Assembly (NCBI RefSeq): GCF_004025535.1
Contig: NZ_QJRG01000034.1
Coordinates: 124,001-188,000, forward strand
Length of the DNA: 64,000 bases
Direction of reading: 5' to 3'
Source: Pseudomonas alkylphenolica
Lineage (GTDB): Bacteria > Pseudomonadota > Gammaproteobacteria > Pseudomonadales > Pseudomonadaceae
The translations under genes were made by a program, and so were the position numbers. Shown one piece after another: positions 33,620 through 42,292 of this stretch (the first letter of the stretch is position 1; every line of letters begins with the position of its first letter). The notes under the pieces are model-generated. The model did no database searches. It was not told where the DNA came from and was given only the letters and a program-made list of their open reading frames with translations.

Positions 33620-34090
33620 ATGACCCAGGTCACCAACACGCCTTACGAAGCCCTTGAAGTCGGCCAGACCGCCAGTTTCAGCAAGACCGTCGAAGAACGT
33701 GACATCCAGCTGTTCGCAGCAATGTCCGGTGACCACAACCCGGTGCACCTGGATGCCGAGTTTGCCGCCAAGAGCATGTTCAAGGAGCGTATCGCCCATG
33801 GCATGTTCAGCGGTGCGCTGATCAGCGCCGCCGTGGCCTGCGAGCTGCCTGGCCCGGGCACCATCTACCTGGGGCAGACCATGAGCTTCCAGAAACCGGT
33901 GAAGTTCGGCGACACCCTGACCGTGCGCCTGGAAATCCTCGAGAAGCTGCCAAAATTCAAGGTGCGCATCGCCACCCGTGTGTTCAACCAGAATGACGAA
34001 CTGGTCGTCGACGGCGTAGCTGAAATCCTCGCGCCACGTAAACAGCAGACTGTCGACCTGGTCAGCCCGCCACCGATCACAATCGGCTAA
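33620..34090 (+). CDS. MaoC-family (R)-specific enoyl-CoA hydratase
   Basis: 156 residues from the ATG at 33620. The hot-dog fold hydratase motif AAMSGDHNPVHLDAEFA contains the catalytic Asp and His, followed by RIAHGMFSGALIS. PhaJ-type enzymes of this size turn beta-oxidation enoyl-CoA into (R)-3-hydroxyacyl-CoA for polyhydroxyalkanoate. It shares an operon with the hydrolase before it. The choice between PhaJ and a general MaoC hydratase is not settled. Confidence 0.85.
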   Translation: MTQVTNTPYEALEVGQTASFSKTVEERDIQLFAAMSGDHNPVHLDAEFAAKSMFKERIAHGMFSGALISAAVACELPGPGTIYLGQTMSFQKPVKFGDTLTVRLEILEKLPKFKVRIATRVFNQNDELVVDGVAEILAPRKQQTVDLVSPPPITIG

Positions 34091-34093
34091 GGT

Positions 34094-35329
34094 TCACAAC
34101 TCGCTCAGGCGGCGCTCGATAAAGCGCCGCTCGGCACCTTGCGCGGTCAGGCCCAGCGCGGTCTGGTAGGCATCGCGGGCCTGATCCAGGCGCCCCAGTT
34201 GCCGACACAGTTCGGCGCGGGCGCTATGGGCCAGGTGGTAATCCTGTAGCTGCCCGCGTGCCAGTATCGCCTCCACCGCCAGCAGGCCTGCCTGCGGTCC
34301 GTCACGACGGGCCAGGGCTGCGGCGCGATTGAGCTCCACTACCGGCGATGGCCAGCCGCGCAGCAACACATCGTACAAGCCGACGATTTCTTCCCAGTCG
34401 GTCTGTTCGGCACTGGCCGCTTCTGCATGTACCGCGGCGATTGCCGCCTGCACGCTGTACACACCGAATTGTTGGGTGCGCAGCGCCTGCTGCACCAACT
34501 GGCTACCCTCGGCAATCAACGCGCGATTCCACAAACTGCGGTCCTGTTCGTCCAGCAGGATCAGATCGCCATGCTCATCGCTGCGCGCGGCCTGTCGTGA
34601 CGCCTGCAGCAGCATCAGTGCCAGCAGACCGAGTACTTCCGGATCAGGCAATAACTGCTGCAACAATCGCCCCAGGCGGATCGCCTCATCACTGAGGTCA
34701 TTGCGCATCAGCTGGTCGCCCGATGACGCCGAATACCCCTCGTTGAACACCAGATAGATAACGCGCAGGACACTGTCCAGGCGCTCGGGTAGTTCCGCCA
34801 GCGACGGTACCTGATAAGGAATCTGTGCATCGCGGATCTTGGCCTTGGCCCGCACGATCCGCTGGGCAATGGTTGCCGGGTTCTGCAGGAAAGCCCGGGC
34901 GATTTCCTCGGTGGTCAGGTCGCACACCTCCCGCAGGGTCAGCGGCACCTGGGCATCGGCCGCCAACGCCGGGTGACAACAGGTGAAGATCAGGCGCAGG
35001 CGATCGTCTTCCAGCTCCTCATCGTTCACGTCATCCTCCTGCCGGGCTTCCAGCGCCAGGATCAATTGCGCCTGCGAACGGTCGAAGCGGGCACGACGAC
35101 GCAGCCCGTCAATGGCCTTAAAGCGTCCGGTAGACACTAGCCACGCCCGCGGATTGGCTGGAATGCCATCTCGTTGCCAGCGTTCAACGGCAACGAAAAA
35201 TGCTTCATGCATGGCTTCTTCGGCCAGGTCGAAATCGCCCAGCAAGCGAATCAGCGTCGCCAGTATCCGTCGCGACTCGGCTTGATAAACCGACTCGACT
35301 GCAGCACGCACCTGCTGTGGCGTGACCAT
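34094..35329 (-). CDS. ECF42-type sigma factor with C-terminal TPR-like extension
   Basis: 411 residues. Sigma region 2 (LATLIRLLGDFDLAEEAMHE, NPRAWLVSTGRFKAIDGLRR) and region 4 (LTTEEIARAFLQNPATIAQR) are followed by a 200-residue helical extension ending in SARAELCRQLGRLDQARDAY, the TPR-like tail of group ECF42. These factors lack an anti-sigma gene and are typically encoded with DGPF/YciI proteins, as here. The start overlaps the SRPBCC stop by one base (TGATG). Confidence 0.88.
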   Translation of the reverse strand: MVTPQQVRAAVESVYQAESRRILATLIRLLGDFDLAEEAMHEAFFVAVERWQRDGIPANPRAWLVSTGRFKAIDGLRRRARFDRSQAQLILALEARQEDDVNDEELEDDRLRLIFTCCHPALAADAQVPLTLREVCDLTTEEIARAFLQNPATIAQRIVRAKAKIRDAQIPYQVPSLAELPERLDSVLRVIYLVFNEGYSASSGDQLMRNDLSDEAIRLGRLLQQLLPDPEVLGLLALMLLQASRQAARSDEHGDLILLDEQDRSLWNRALIAEGSQLVQQALRTQQFGVYSVQAAIAAVHAEAASAEQTDWEEIVGLYDVLLRGWPSPVVELNRAAALARRDGPQAGLLAVEAILARGQLQDYHLAHSARAELCRQLGRLDQARDAYQTALGLTAQGAERRFIERRLSEL

Positions 35330-35814
35330 CAGCCCGGCATCTGGGTGGTCACCAACGCCACCAGACGATCCAGGCTTTCACCCCAGCCACGGTGAAAGCC
35401 CATTTCTTCATGCGCCAGACAATCGGCTGCACTCCAGTGCCAGGCGCGAGCGGTGTACTGCGTCTTGCCTTGAACATCCTCGAACGTCACCACTGCGGTC
35501 ATGAATGCTTTGTTCGACGGCACCCAGCCTGGACCAAAGGCATCAGTGAAGACAATCCGCTCCGGTACGACGATCTCCAGAAACACCCCTTGGTTCGGGT
35601 ACTCGGCGCCGTCGGGCGCCTGCATCACCGTACGAAACAACCCACCTACCCACAACTGCATTTCACACAAGGGCGTGGTCATGCCGTTCGGCCCCCACCA
35701 CTGCGCGAGCAACTCAGGTTCGGTCCAGGCCCGGAACACCTTGGTCCGTGGCGCGTCGATCAGGCGGGTAAGCGACAGCTCAAAGGGTGCAACTGCCGGG
35801 GGATGAAGGCTCAT
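35329..35814 (-). CDS. SRPBCC/AHSA1-domain protein
   Basis: 161 residues from the ATG at 35814. FELSLTRLIDAPRTKVFRAW, TEPELLAQWWGPNG and the C-terminal GWGESLDRLVA are the marks of the activator-of-Hsp90-ATPase-homologue (START-like) fold, which binds hydrophobic ligands. It is translationally coupled to the ECF42 gene and follows a YciI gene, a combination conserved with this sigma group. Ligand unknown. Confidence 0.85.
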   Translation of the reverse strand: MSLHPPAVAPFELSLTRLIDAPRTKVFRAWTEPELLAQWWGPNGMTTPLCEMQLWVGGLFRTVMQAPDGAEYPNQGVFLEIVVPERIVFTDAFGPGWVPSNKAFMTAVVTFEDVQGKTQYTARAWHWSAADCLAHEEMGFHRGWGESLDRLVALVTTQMPG

Positions 35815-35833
35815 ATTGTTGTTCTCCTTCGTT

Positions 35834-36178
35834 TCAGGTCTGTAGCTCGCGGATCGGCCGCACTTCAACACTGCCGACCCTGGCGGCAGGTATGCCCTTG
35901 GCTATGTTCAGCGCTTCATTGAGGTCACGGGCATCGACCAGGTAGAAGCCGGCCAGTTGCTCTTTGGTCTCGGCGAATGGCCCGTCGGTGAGGCTCATGT
36001 GCCCCCCGCGCACACGCACGGTGGTTGCCGTCTGCACCGGCTTGAGTGCCTCGGCGGCGAGCATACGCCCGCTGCCCGCAATCGACTCGAAGTACGCCAT
36101 GCACTCGGCATCGGCGGGGCTGTCGGGCTGGCTGTGCAACAGCCCTTCCTCACAATAGACCAGGCATAGGTATTTCAT
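35834..36178 (-). CDS. YciI/DGPF-domain protein
   Basis: 114 residues from the ATG at 36178, chosen because GGAG lies six bases before it (an ATG at 36184 touches the GGAG). The DGPFAETKEQLAGFYLVDA block names the family. DGPF proteins accompany ECF42 sigma factors and may sense or modify a small molecule, but no activity is established. Confidence 0.85.
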   Translation of the reverse strand: MKYLCLVYCEEGLLHSQPDSPADAECMAYFESIAGSGRMLAAEALKPVQTATTVRVRGGHMSLTDGPFAETKEQLAGFYLVDARDLNEALNIAKGIPAARVGSVEVRPIRELQT

Positions 36179-36265
36179 GTTCATCTCCAGCGCAGATGCT
36201 CACTATGACTGCAGATTGCGCGACCAGCGAAAGCGCAATTCGGAATAAACCCGGGCGCTTTCAGC

Positions 36266-36700
36266 TCAAGGCCTGAGCGAAAACAGGGCGGCACCCGATT
36301 CCATGTCGAACGGCGCCGACCAGTGCTCATGAATGACCTTCCATTGCCCGTCGATGCGCCGATAACCGACGCTCGCGCGCATGTAACAGGTTTTATCCTC
36401 CGCCCCTTCCCCTTCGGCCGGACCACAACGATTGAGCCAGTGGGCGAGCGCCAGCTCTGGCGTGGCATGGATCTGCAGTTGCTCCACTTCGAACACCATT
36501 TCACCGGGGCAATGCTCCATGCAGACCTGCCAATGGGCACGGTAGGCGGCTTTGCCCTTGAACTGCAGGGCCTGAACGGCATCGAAGGCAAGAATGTCAT
36601 CGGCATAGATCGCCGTGATGGTGTCCACATCGCGAGCACGCACAGCGGGAATCCAGCGCTCGATCAATTGGCGGATTTCGTTTTCGGCGGTACTGGTCAT
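36266..36700 (-). CDS. SnoaL/NTF2-like protein
   Basis: 144 residues of the NTF2-like SgcJ/EcaC type (EIRQLIERWIPAVRARDVDT, IYADDILAFDAV, GYRRIDGQWKVIHEHWSAPF). The cone-shaped fold binds small molecules or catalyses isomerisation. It is the first gene of the minus-strand run leading to YciI, SRPBCC and ECF42, so the four genes probably form one stress-response unit. Confidence 0.8.
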   Translation of the reverse strand: MTSTAENEIRQLIERWIPAVRARDVDTITAIYADDILAFDAVQALQFKGKAAYRAHWQVCMEHCPGEMVFEVEQLQIHATPELALAHWLNRCGPAEGEGAEDKTCYMRASVGYRRIDGQWKVIHEHWSAPFDMESGAALFSLRP

Positions 36701-36807
36701 GGTCTTGTCCCCTCGGGTTCGACAACGGTCAGTGCACCGAACAATTCGGTGCGTTCACACATGGTCGAATGGCGGCGCGGGGAATCGACAGGACGTGGAG
36801 AAATTAT

Positions 36808-37296
36808 TCAGCGCCACTCCAGGGGTAACCAGATTTCCATCACGCAGCGCTTGTGAAAGGGATCGAAGCCCTTGCCATAGCGCTCGAACTCAGGCGCCTG
36901 CGCTGCACGCTCACCGGAGCCGGGCAGCCACTCGCGCCAGATTGCCTGAAAGGTGTCTTTAAGGCTGTCGAGACTGCCATGGTGCTCGAACACCGCGTAG
37001 CGCTGGGGCTTGAGTTCGACGTGGCTGAACCCGGCCGGCAGAATCTCGACGCTGTTCACCTGGACCCCGGCGAGGTAGTCAAAGTTGCCCTTGCCGTCCC
37101 CCTGGTAACACACGCCATAGGTGAAATCCCCCACTTGCCCCGGCAGCGTGCCGATATACGGCCCGAAGCGTTGCCAGAGCGCAGGAATCCCCGCGATGCT
37201 GGACTGATTGAAGCGCGCACCCAGGCCGGCGATGATGAGTGCCTGTGCCTGCTCGAAGCGCACAGGCTGAACGACAACAGGTTTCGCGGTAGACAT
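36808..37296 (-). CDS. GyrI-like/AraC effector-binding-domain protein
   Basis: 162 residues from the ATG at 37296 (AAAGGA upstream). The body, FDYLAGVQVNSVEILPAGFS, YAVFEHHGSLDSLKDTFQAI and YGKGFDPFHKRCVMEIWLPL, is a GyrI-like small-molecule-binding domain (Cass2/BmrR effector domain type) without a DNA-binding part. It is divergent from an AraC regulator and may work with it, or bind a toxic compound directly. Confidence 0.8.
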   Translation of the reverse strand: MSTAKPVVVQPVRFEQAQALIIAGLGARFNQSSIAGIPALWQRFGPYIGTLPGQVGDFTYGVCYQGDGKGNFDYLAGVQVNSVEILPAGFSHVELKPQRYAVFEHHGSLDSLKDTFQAIWREWLPGSGERAAQAPEFERYGKGFDPFHKRCVMEIWLPLEWR

Positions 37297-37410
37297 GTCC
37301 TTTGCCTCTTTGAAGGGAATGGTGGGCTTATTACGCCGAGCACAATGACATTGCAGGGTAGTAGACGAGTCCGCTAGCGTAGTGGCAATTATTGCCTGGT
37401 AAACGACTCC

Positions 37411-38199
37411 ATGCCCCTGATCGCGGAACCCCTGCACGCCTGCGGACTGGTCGAGTCGTCCTGGGTACGCGCCTGTGCGGCCAGCTTCCCCAGGCACACC
37501 CATGACGAACTGGTGCTGGGGGCCAACCTGTCCGGCTGCGAGCACATCTGGCTCGATGGCCAAACGATTGAGGTACCGGCCGGCGCGGTGACCTTGTACA
37601 ACCCGCTGGCCATCCAGGGCTCTACATTCGGCCCAGGCGGCGTCGAATACATCAGTCTGCATCTGGATATAGACGCCTTGCAGCAGTTGATGCGGGACAA
37701 CAACCTGGGCCGTGGGCACGGTTGCCCGACCTTCGAACAGGGCGTGTTGCAACGCCCCGCACTGTACCGGTCAATCCTCGACTTTGCCGCGGCGCCAACA
37801 GCGGTCGAGCAGGAGCCTGCCCTGCTGCTGGTGCTGACCGAATTGTTCGAACAGACCCAGGTGCGCAGCGGCGAACAGGCACCGGCAATCGAGCGCAGTG
37901 TGAGTTTGATGCGTTCGCATCTGCACGAGCGCCTGACACTCGATCAATTGGCGCAGGCAGCACAGTTGAGCAAATTCCACTTCGTGCGCTGTTTCAAAAA
38001 GGCCATCGGCGTGGGGCCTTTGCAGTACCACATGCAATTGCGCCTGATCGAGGCACGCAGGCGGCTGCGCGCCGGCTTGCACGCCAATGACGTGGCACTG
38101 AGCCTGGGTTTTTATGACCAGAGCCATTTCATCAATGCCTTTGGCCGGGTGATGGGCGTTACGCCTCAGGCGTACTCGACCGCTTCGCGGCGGCGCTAG
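37411..38199 (+). CDS. AraC-family transcriptional regulator
   Basis: 262 residues. An N-terminal cupin-like sensor (FPRHTHDELVLGANLSGCEH) precedes two helix-turn-helix motifs (LTLDQLAQAAQLSKFHFVRC and ALSLGFYDQSHFINAFGRVM). The GyrI-like gene diverges from it 114 bases away and is the obvious candidate target. No strong ribosome site is visible before the ATG at 37411. Confidence 0.85.
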   Translation: MPLIAEPLHACGLVESSWVRACAASFPRHTHDELVLGANLSGCEHIWLDGQTIEVPAGAVTLYNPLAIQGSTFGPGGVEYISLHLDIDALQQLMRDNNLGRGHGCPTFEQGVLQRPALYRSILDFAAAPTAVEQEPALLLVLTELFEQTQVRSGEQAPAIERSVSLMRSHLHERLTLDQLAQAAQLSKFHFVRCFKKAIGVGPLQYHMQLRLIEARRRLRAGLHANDVALSLGFYDQSHFINAFGRVMGVTPQAYSTASRRR

Positions 38200-38210
38200 T
38201 CGCTAAAAGA

Positions 38211-38232
38211 AAGAGCCCCTGACGGGGCTCTT
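38211..38232. terminator. Bidirectional terminator after the AraC gene
   Basis: AAGAGCCCC and GGGGCTCTT surround TGAC. Both strands have short A/T runs at the flanks, so it can end both the AraC gene and the small minus-strand gene. Confidence 0.75.
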
Positions 38233-38255
38233 GTTCAATGTCACGACAATGAATG

Positions 38256-38369
38256 TCATGGCAGGAAACCGCTGGCAGCCGAACGTTTGGCGCGTTTGGC
38301 GGCACGTTTTTCATCAGCGGTTTTCAGAGGCTTTTTCTTGGTCATTTTCTTCGCTTCAAGACCTTTCAT
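38256..38369 (-). CDS. Small basic lysine-rich protein of 37 residues
   Basis: MKGLEAKKMTKKKPLKTADE followed by KRAAKRAKRSAASGFLP. A GGAGG lies ten bases before the ATG and a terminator follows the stop, so it has the frame of a real gene. About 40 percent of residues are Lys or Arg. It could bind RNA or DNA, but no family was recognised; similar short lysine-rich proteins occur in Pseudomonas as far as I recall. Confidence 0.65.
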   Translation of the reverse strand: MKGLEAKKMTKKKPLKTADEKRAAKRAKRSAASGFLP

Positions 38370-38419
38370 TTCGAATGATCCTCCAGCCGACGGCACCTGC
38401 GCGCGGGCGCCCCGATTGA

Positions 38420-39076
38420 TTATAGACCCGCTGCGGGCGCCGGTATGGCCAGGATGAATTCACGGTAGCCGGAGACAATCACGTAGACCGCGAAGTAGCA
38501 AAAGATCGCTGCCGAAAGCAGGTAGGACCAGGTCAACAAACGGTTGCCCAACAGTCGCCCGCCATGGCTGGCAATAAAACACAGCGACAAGCACCAAAAC
38601 AGCCCGGCGGCAAAAAAGCCCGAGAGGAACAACCCGGCCTCCATCAAGCCACCACCGCCGGATCGGGAGATCAGCACGCCGCCTACGGCTGCAAACCAGA
38701 GGATGGCGCTGGGTGACGACATGGCCAGGAAGATGCCGCGGACAAACTCGCGCCAGGCCGACTCGACGACAACCGTTGCCGCCTGCACCTGCCCTTCACC
38801 GCGCCAGGCTGCCAACAACATCTTCAGCGCAAACCACACCAGCAACAGCGAACCGCCCAGCCACAACACCCAGCGCACGGTTTCAAACTGTAGCAGCACG
38901 GTCATCCCGGCCAGAGCCGCTACCGCATAGACAAGATCACCAACACAGGTGCCCAGTCCCAACCACATGCCCTGCAAGAAACCCCGCTGCATGGCCAGGG
39001 TGATCATGGCGATATTGGCAATGCCGATATCCAGGCACAGGGAAAGACTCAGGAGAAATCCATTGGAGAACGGCAT
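38420..39076 (-). CDS. LysE-family amino-acid exporter
   Basis: 218 residues from the ATG at 39076 (starts at 39088 or 39097 are possible). Six hydrophobic helices; the N-terminal MPFSNGFLLSLSLCLDIGIA and AMQRGFLQGMWLGLGTCVGD follow the LysE/RhtB pattern with the GxxxGxxxGD-like loop. The family pumps amino acids out of the cell. Substrate unknown. It stands near a threonine-dehydratase-like gene, but a functional link is speculative. Confidence 0.85.
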   Translation of the reverse strand: MPFSNGFLLSLSLCLDIGIANIAMITLAMQRGFLQGMWLGLGTCVGDLVYAVAALAGMTVLLQFETVRWVLWLGGSLLLVWFALKMLLAAWRGEGQVQAATVVVESAWREFVRGIFLAMSSPSAILWFAAVGGVLISRSGGGGLMEAGLFLSGFFAAGLFWCLSLCFIASHGGRLLGNRLLTWSYLLSAAIFCYFAVYVIVSGYREFILAIPAPAAGL

Positions 39077-39157
39077 CGGGCATTCCATCGACAGCATTGA
39101 AGGCAGGCGCTATTAAAGCGGGAATTGCCCTGGCTGTATTGGAAGAAATTGCCCTGT

Positions 39158-39193
39158 GCGTGGCGCGCCCTGTCAGGACAGGGCGCGCCACGC
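39158..39193. repeat. Perfect 17-base inverted repeat
   Basis: GCGTGGCGCGCCCTGTC (39158-39174) and its exact complement (39177-39193) are separated by two bases. It lies between the LysE start and the dehydratase stop. No T run follows on either strand, so it is not a classic terminator; an extruding palindrome or a protein-binding site is possible. Confidence 0.7.
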
Positions 39194-39205
39194 GCTAATG
39201 ACCTG

Positions 39206-40162
39206 TCACCCCTCCCCCAATACCTGCGCATACCGCTCGCGGTCGATGTTCGCTCCACTGAGAATCACCGCCACTTTGCGCCCTTGCTGCCGCTCACGCT
39301 CCTGCAGCAGTGCTGCCAGCCCGGCCGCGCCAGCGCCTTCGGCGGTGTTGTGGGTGTCTTCGTGATAGATGCGCATGGCCTGAGCGATTTCGGCATCGGT
39401 AACCCGAACGATCCGTGCCGCATGCTGGTGAATGATGTCGAACGCCTGCGGGACGGGCATGCGACAGGCCATGCCATCGGCAAAGGTGTCGGCCGTCTCG
39501 GTGGTCACAATGCGGCCTTGCTCGATACTCAAGGCAAAGGCATCCGCGGCGCTGGACACCACGCCAACGATCTCGGTCCGCAGCCCCAGCAGGTTACGGG
39601 CCTGAATCAGGCCGCAGATACCCGAGCCCATGCCGATGGGTACGTAGACGCAATCCAGTTCCTCGACCGCGTCAAACAGTTCCAGGGCGTAGGTCGCGAC
39701 ACCGCGCACCAATTGCGCATGAAAGGACGGCACACTGTCGTAGCCATGCAGCTCGGCCTGGCGTGCCGCCTCCTCGCGGGCCTGGTCGAAGTCAGCGCCG
39801 AATTCGATCAGTTGCGCACCCAGCGCGCGCATCGCTGCGTTTTTCTCCCGGGAATTGCCCAGCGGTACCACGATGATGATCGGCAGCCCGGCGTTGCGCG
39901 CCGCCAGGGCCATGCTCTGCCCATGATTGCCGCGAGTGGCCGTGACCAGCCCCCGCACCTGTGGCTTCTGCGCCAGCAGCCATTGCACGTAGAGCAAACC
40001 GCCACGCACTTTGAAAGCCCCGGTCGGCGCGTGATTCTCATGCTTGACCCAGACCTCGCACCCCAGCCGCTCGGCCAGTCGCGGCCAGGCATACTGGGCG
40101 GTGGCTGGCACGCTGGCATGCACCAGGTGCGCCGCTTCACGTAATTCGGTCAGGGTAAACAT
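39206..40162 (-). CDS. PLP-dependent threonine dehydratase-like enzyme
   Basis: 318 residues from the ATG at 40162 (GAGGTG upstream). The PLP lysine lies in HAPTGAFKVRGG, the phosphate-binding glycines in PIGMGSGICG and the asparagine loop in TRGNHGQSMA. Fold type II; likely a threonine/serine dehydratase (catabolic, since no ACT domain is present). It is divergent from a MocR-type regulator 87 bases away, which probably controls it. Confidence 0.85.
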   Translation of the reverse strand: MFTLTELREAAHLVHASVPATAQYAWPRLAERLGCEVWVKHENHAPTGAFKVRGGLLYVQWLLAQKPQVRGLVTATRGNHGQSMALAARNAGLPIIIVVPLGNSREKNAAMRALGAQLIEFGADFDQAREEAARQAELHGYDSVPSFHAQLVRGVATYALELFDAVEELDCVYVPIGMGSGICGLIQARNLLGLRTEIVGVVSSAADAFALSIEQGRIVTTETADTFADGMACRMPVPQAFDIIHQHAARIVRVTDAEIAQAMRIYHEDTHNTAEGAGAAGLAALLQERERQQGRKVAVILSGANIDRERYAQVLGEG

Positions 40163-40249
40163 GCAACACCTCGGCAGCAGTGGGTTTGACCTGATCCTAG
40201 CGCCGGGGCATTGTATGGGAGAAACTTTATATTGCATGGCCGACAATAA

Positions 40250-41596
40250 ATGTGGACCCCTACCCTCCCCACCAGCGAACAACCGCGCTACCTGGCGCTG
40301 GTCGACGCCATTGCTGCCGCCATCGAATGCGGCGAGCTGCAGGTCGGCGAGCGCCTACCGCCGCAGCGACGCCTGGCCTGGGCCCTCGGGCTCAACCCCA
40401 GCACCACACAACAAGCCTATCGGGAAGCCGCCGCGCGTCACCTGGTCAGCGGTGAAGTGGGGCGCGGCACTTATGTGCTGGCCGGGAGCAAAGAGGCCAC
40501 GCTGTTCCACCTGAAGCAGAAAAGTCTGCAGCCCAGCCTGATCGACCTGTCGACCAATGTGCCGGTGATCGATCCCGACAACCACGACGTCGAAAACAGC
40601 CTGCGGGCCCTGATGCAGGAAGACCAGGTACGCAGCCTCGAACACTACCTCAATGCCGATGCGCTGCTGCGCGCCCGGGCTCACGGCGCGGCCTGGTTCA
40701 GCCACCGCGGCCTGCACCTGGGCGCCAGCCAGCTGATGCTGTGCGGTGGCGCCCAGCAGGGCCTCTTCGTTCTGTTGTTATCACTGTGCCAGGCGGGCGA
40801 ACCGGTGCTGGTCGAGGCGCTGACTGCACCAGGCGTCAAGGCCGCGTGCCGGCAGCTGCGCCTGCCGTTGCACGGCATCGCCCAGGACCGTCAGGGTATA
40901 CTGCCAGACGACCTCGACCGGGTGGCGCGTGCCACTGGCGCACGCGTGGTGGTGCTCACGCCTACCCTGCAGAATCCCACGGGTGCCTGTATGAGCCGGG
41001 AGCGCCAGCAGGCCGTAGCCGAGGTGGTACACCGTCATGGTCTGGTGCTGATTGAAGACGACGTGTACGGCGCATTGACCGACCAGCCGCCCTTGTGGCC
41101 CTTGCTGGGCCAACAGGGGATCCTGGTCAGCAGCTTGTCGAAAACCGTAGGCGCCGGTCTGCGCCTGGGCTGGATCGTTGCCGATCCGGCGTTGCTGGCC
41201 AAGGTCGACCCCCACGCCCAGGCCACACATTGGCAGGTGTCGCCGCTCAACCTGCAGATCGCCTGCCGCTGGATTGCCGACGGCACCGCCGCACGACGCC
41301 TGGCCTGGCAACGCCAGGAGGTTGAACAGCGCTGGCGCCTGGCACGCAAGGTGTTTGATGATCAACAGGTGTACAGCCCGCATCCGTCACCGCATATCTG
41401 GGTCAGTTGCCCCGGCCCTGCACAAACCCTGGTGCAGCGCTGTCGCGCCAATGCGGTCGAGGTCGTGCCCGCCGAAGTCTTTGCGGTAAAACAAAGCGAT
41501 CTGGCTGCCGTACGCATCAGCCTCTCGGCGGCCAGCAGTCGCGCGCAATTGAAGCAGGCCTTGGAGCGGGTTGCCCAGGCCATGGAGGTGTCATGA
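40250..41596 (+). CDS. MocR/PdxR-type GntR regulator with aminotransferase domain
   Basis: 448 residues. A GntR winged helix (about 10-75: YLALVDAIAAAIECGELQVG, LGLNPSTTQQAYREAAARH) is fused to a fold-type I aminotransferase-like domain. The PLP lysine is Lys298 in SSLSKTVGAGLRLGW. These proteins sense PLP and an amino compound. It probably controls the divergent dehydratase gene. Its stop overlaps the next start (ATGA). Confidence 0.88.
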   Translation: MWTPTLPTSEQPRYLALVDAIAAAIECGELQVGERLPPQRRLAWALGLNPSTTQQAYREAAARHLVSGEVGRGTYVLAGSKEATLFHLKQKSLQPSLIDLSTNVPVIDPDNHDVENSLRALMQEDQVRSLEHYLNADALLRARAHGAAWFSHRGLHLGASQLMLCGGAQQGLFVLLLSLCQAGEPVLVEALTAPGVKAACRQLRLPLHGIAQDRQGILPDDLDRVARATGARVVVLTPTLQNPTGACMSRERQQAVAEVVHRHGLVLIEDDVYGALTDQPPLWPLLGQQGILVSSLSKTVGAGLRLGWIVADPALLAKVDPHAQATHWQVSPLNLQIACRWIADGTAARRLAWQRQEVEQRWRLARKVFDDQQVYSPHPSPHIWVSCPGPAQTLVQRCRANAVEVVPAEVFAVKQSDLAAVRISLSAASSRAQLKQALERVAQAMEVS

Positions 41597-42216
41597 ACAG
41601 GTTTTACCGCGAGGCCGAAGCCTTTCTCGCCGCCCTTGATCCACGATGGGCTGCACATATCCAGGCCATCGGCCCCTGCCAGCACCAACCCCGCCCCGAG
41701 CGTGATCCGTATCAGGCCCTGGTGCGGGCGATTGCTTACCAGCAACTGCACGTAAAAGCCGGTGATGCCATTCTTGGCCGGTTTCTCGCACTGTATCCGG
41801 GCTGTACCTTTCCGAGCCCCGAACAGGTGCTTGCGACAACGCCCGAGCAACTGCGGGCCTGCGGCTTTTCGGCGAGCAAGCTGACAACCATTCAAGGCAT
41901 TGCCCAGGCCCGCGTGGAGGGGTTGGTACCGGACCACGAGCTGGCCATGACCCTGGACGATGAACAGTTGATCGAGCGACTGGTCAGTTTGCGCGGTGTG
42001 GGGCGCTGGACCGTGGAAATGCTACTGATCTATACCCTGGAACGCATGGACATCCTGCCCGCCGATGACTTCGGCGTACGCGAGGGGTACCGTCGGCTGC
42101 AAGGGCTGGAGGCGCCACTGACGCGCCGGCAAATGAATGAATGCGGACAAGCCTGGCAACCCTACCGGACCATAGCCGCCTGGTACCTCTGGCGCGTACC
42201 GGCGGGTCGAATTTGA
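41593..42216 (+). CDS. AlkA-like DNA-3-methyladenine glycosylase
   Basis: 207 residues of the HhH-GPD superfamily. The helix-hairpin-helix is LRGVGRWTVEMLLIYTL (about 133-149) and the catalytic Asp lies in LPADDFGVR (158-159). It removes alkylated purines for base excision repair. Shorter than Escherichia coli AlkA, lacking its N-terminal domain, as usual for the MagIII/AlkA-like short type. Encoded 76 bases before ada, so the two form an alkylation-repair unit. Confidence 0.88.
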   Translation: MNRFYREAEAFLAALDPRWAAHIQAIGPCQHQPRPERDPYQALVRAIAYQQLHVKAGDAILGRFLALYPGCTFPSPEQVLATTPEQLRACGFSASKLTTIQGIAQARVEGLVPDHELAMTLDDEQLIERLVSLRGVGRWTVEMLLIYTLERMDILPADDFGVREGYRRLQGLEAPLTRRQMNECGQAWQPYRTIAAWYLWRVPAGRI

Positions 42217-42292
42217 ACGCAAGAGCCGGAGTTTTTTGCAGCGTTGATCGTCTTAACCTGAGCCTCTCGACACTTTTCCGGAGATTCCCGGC

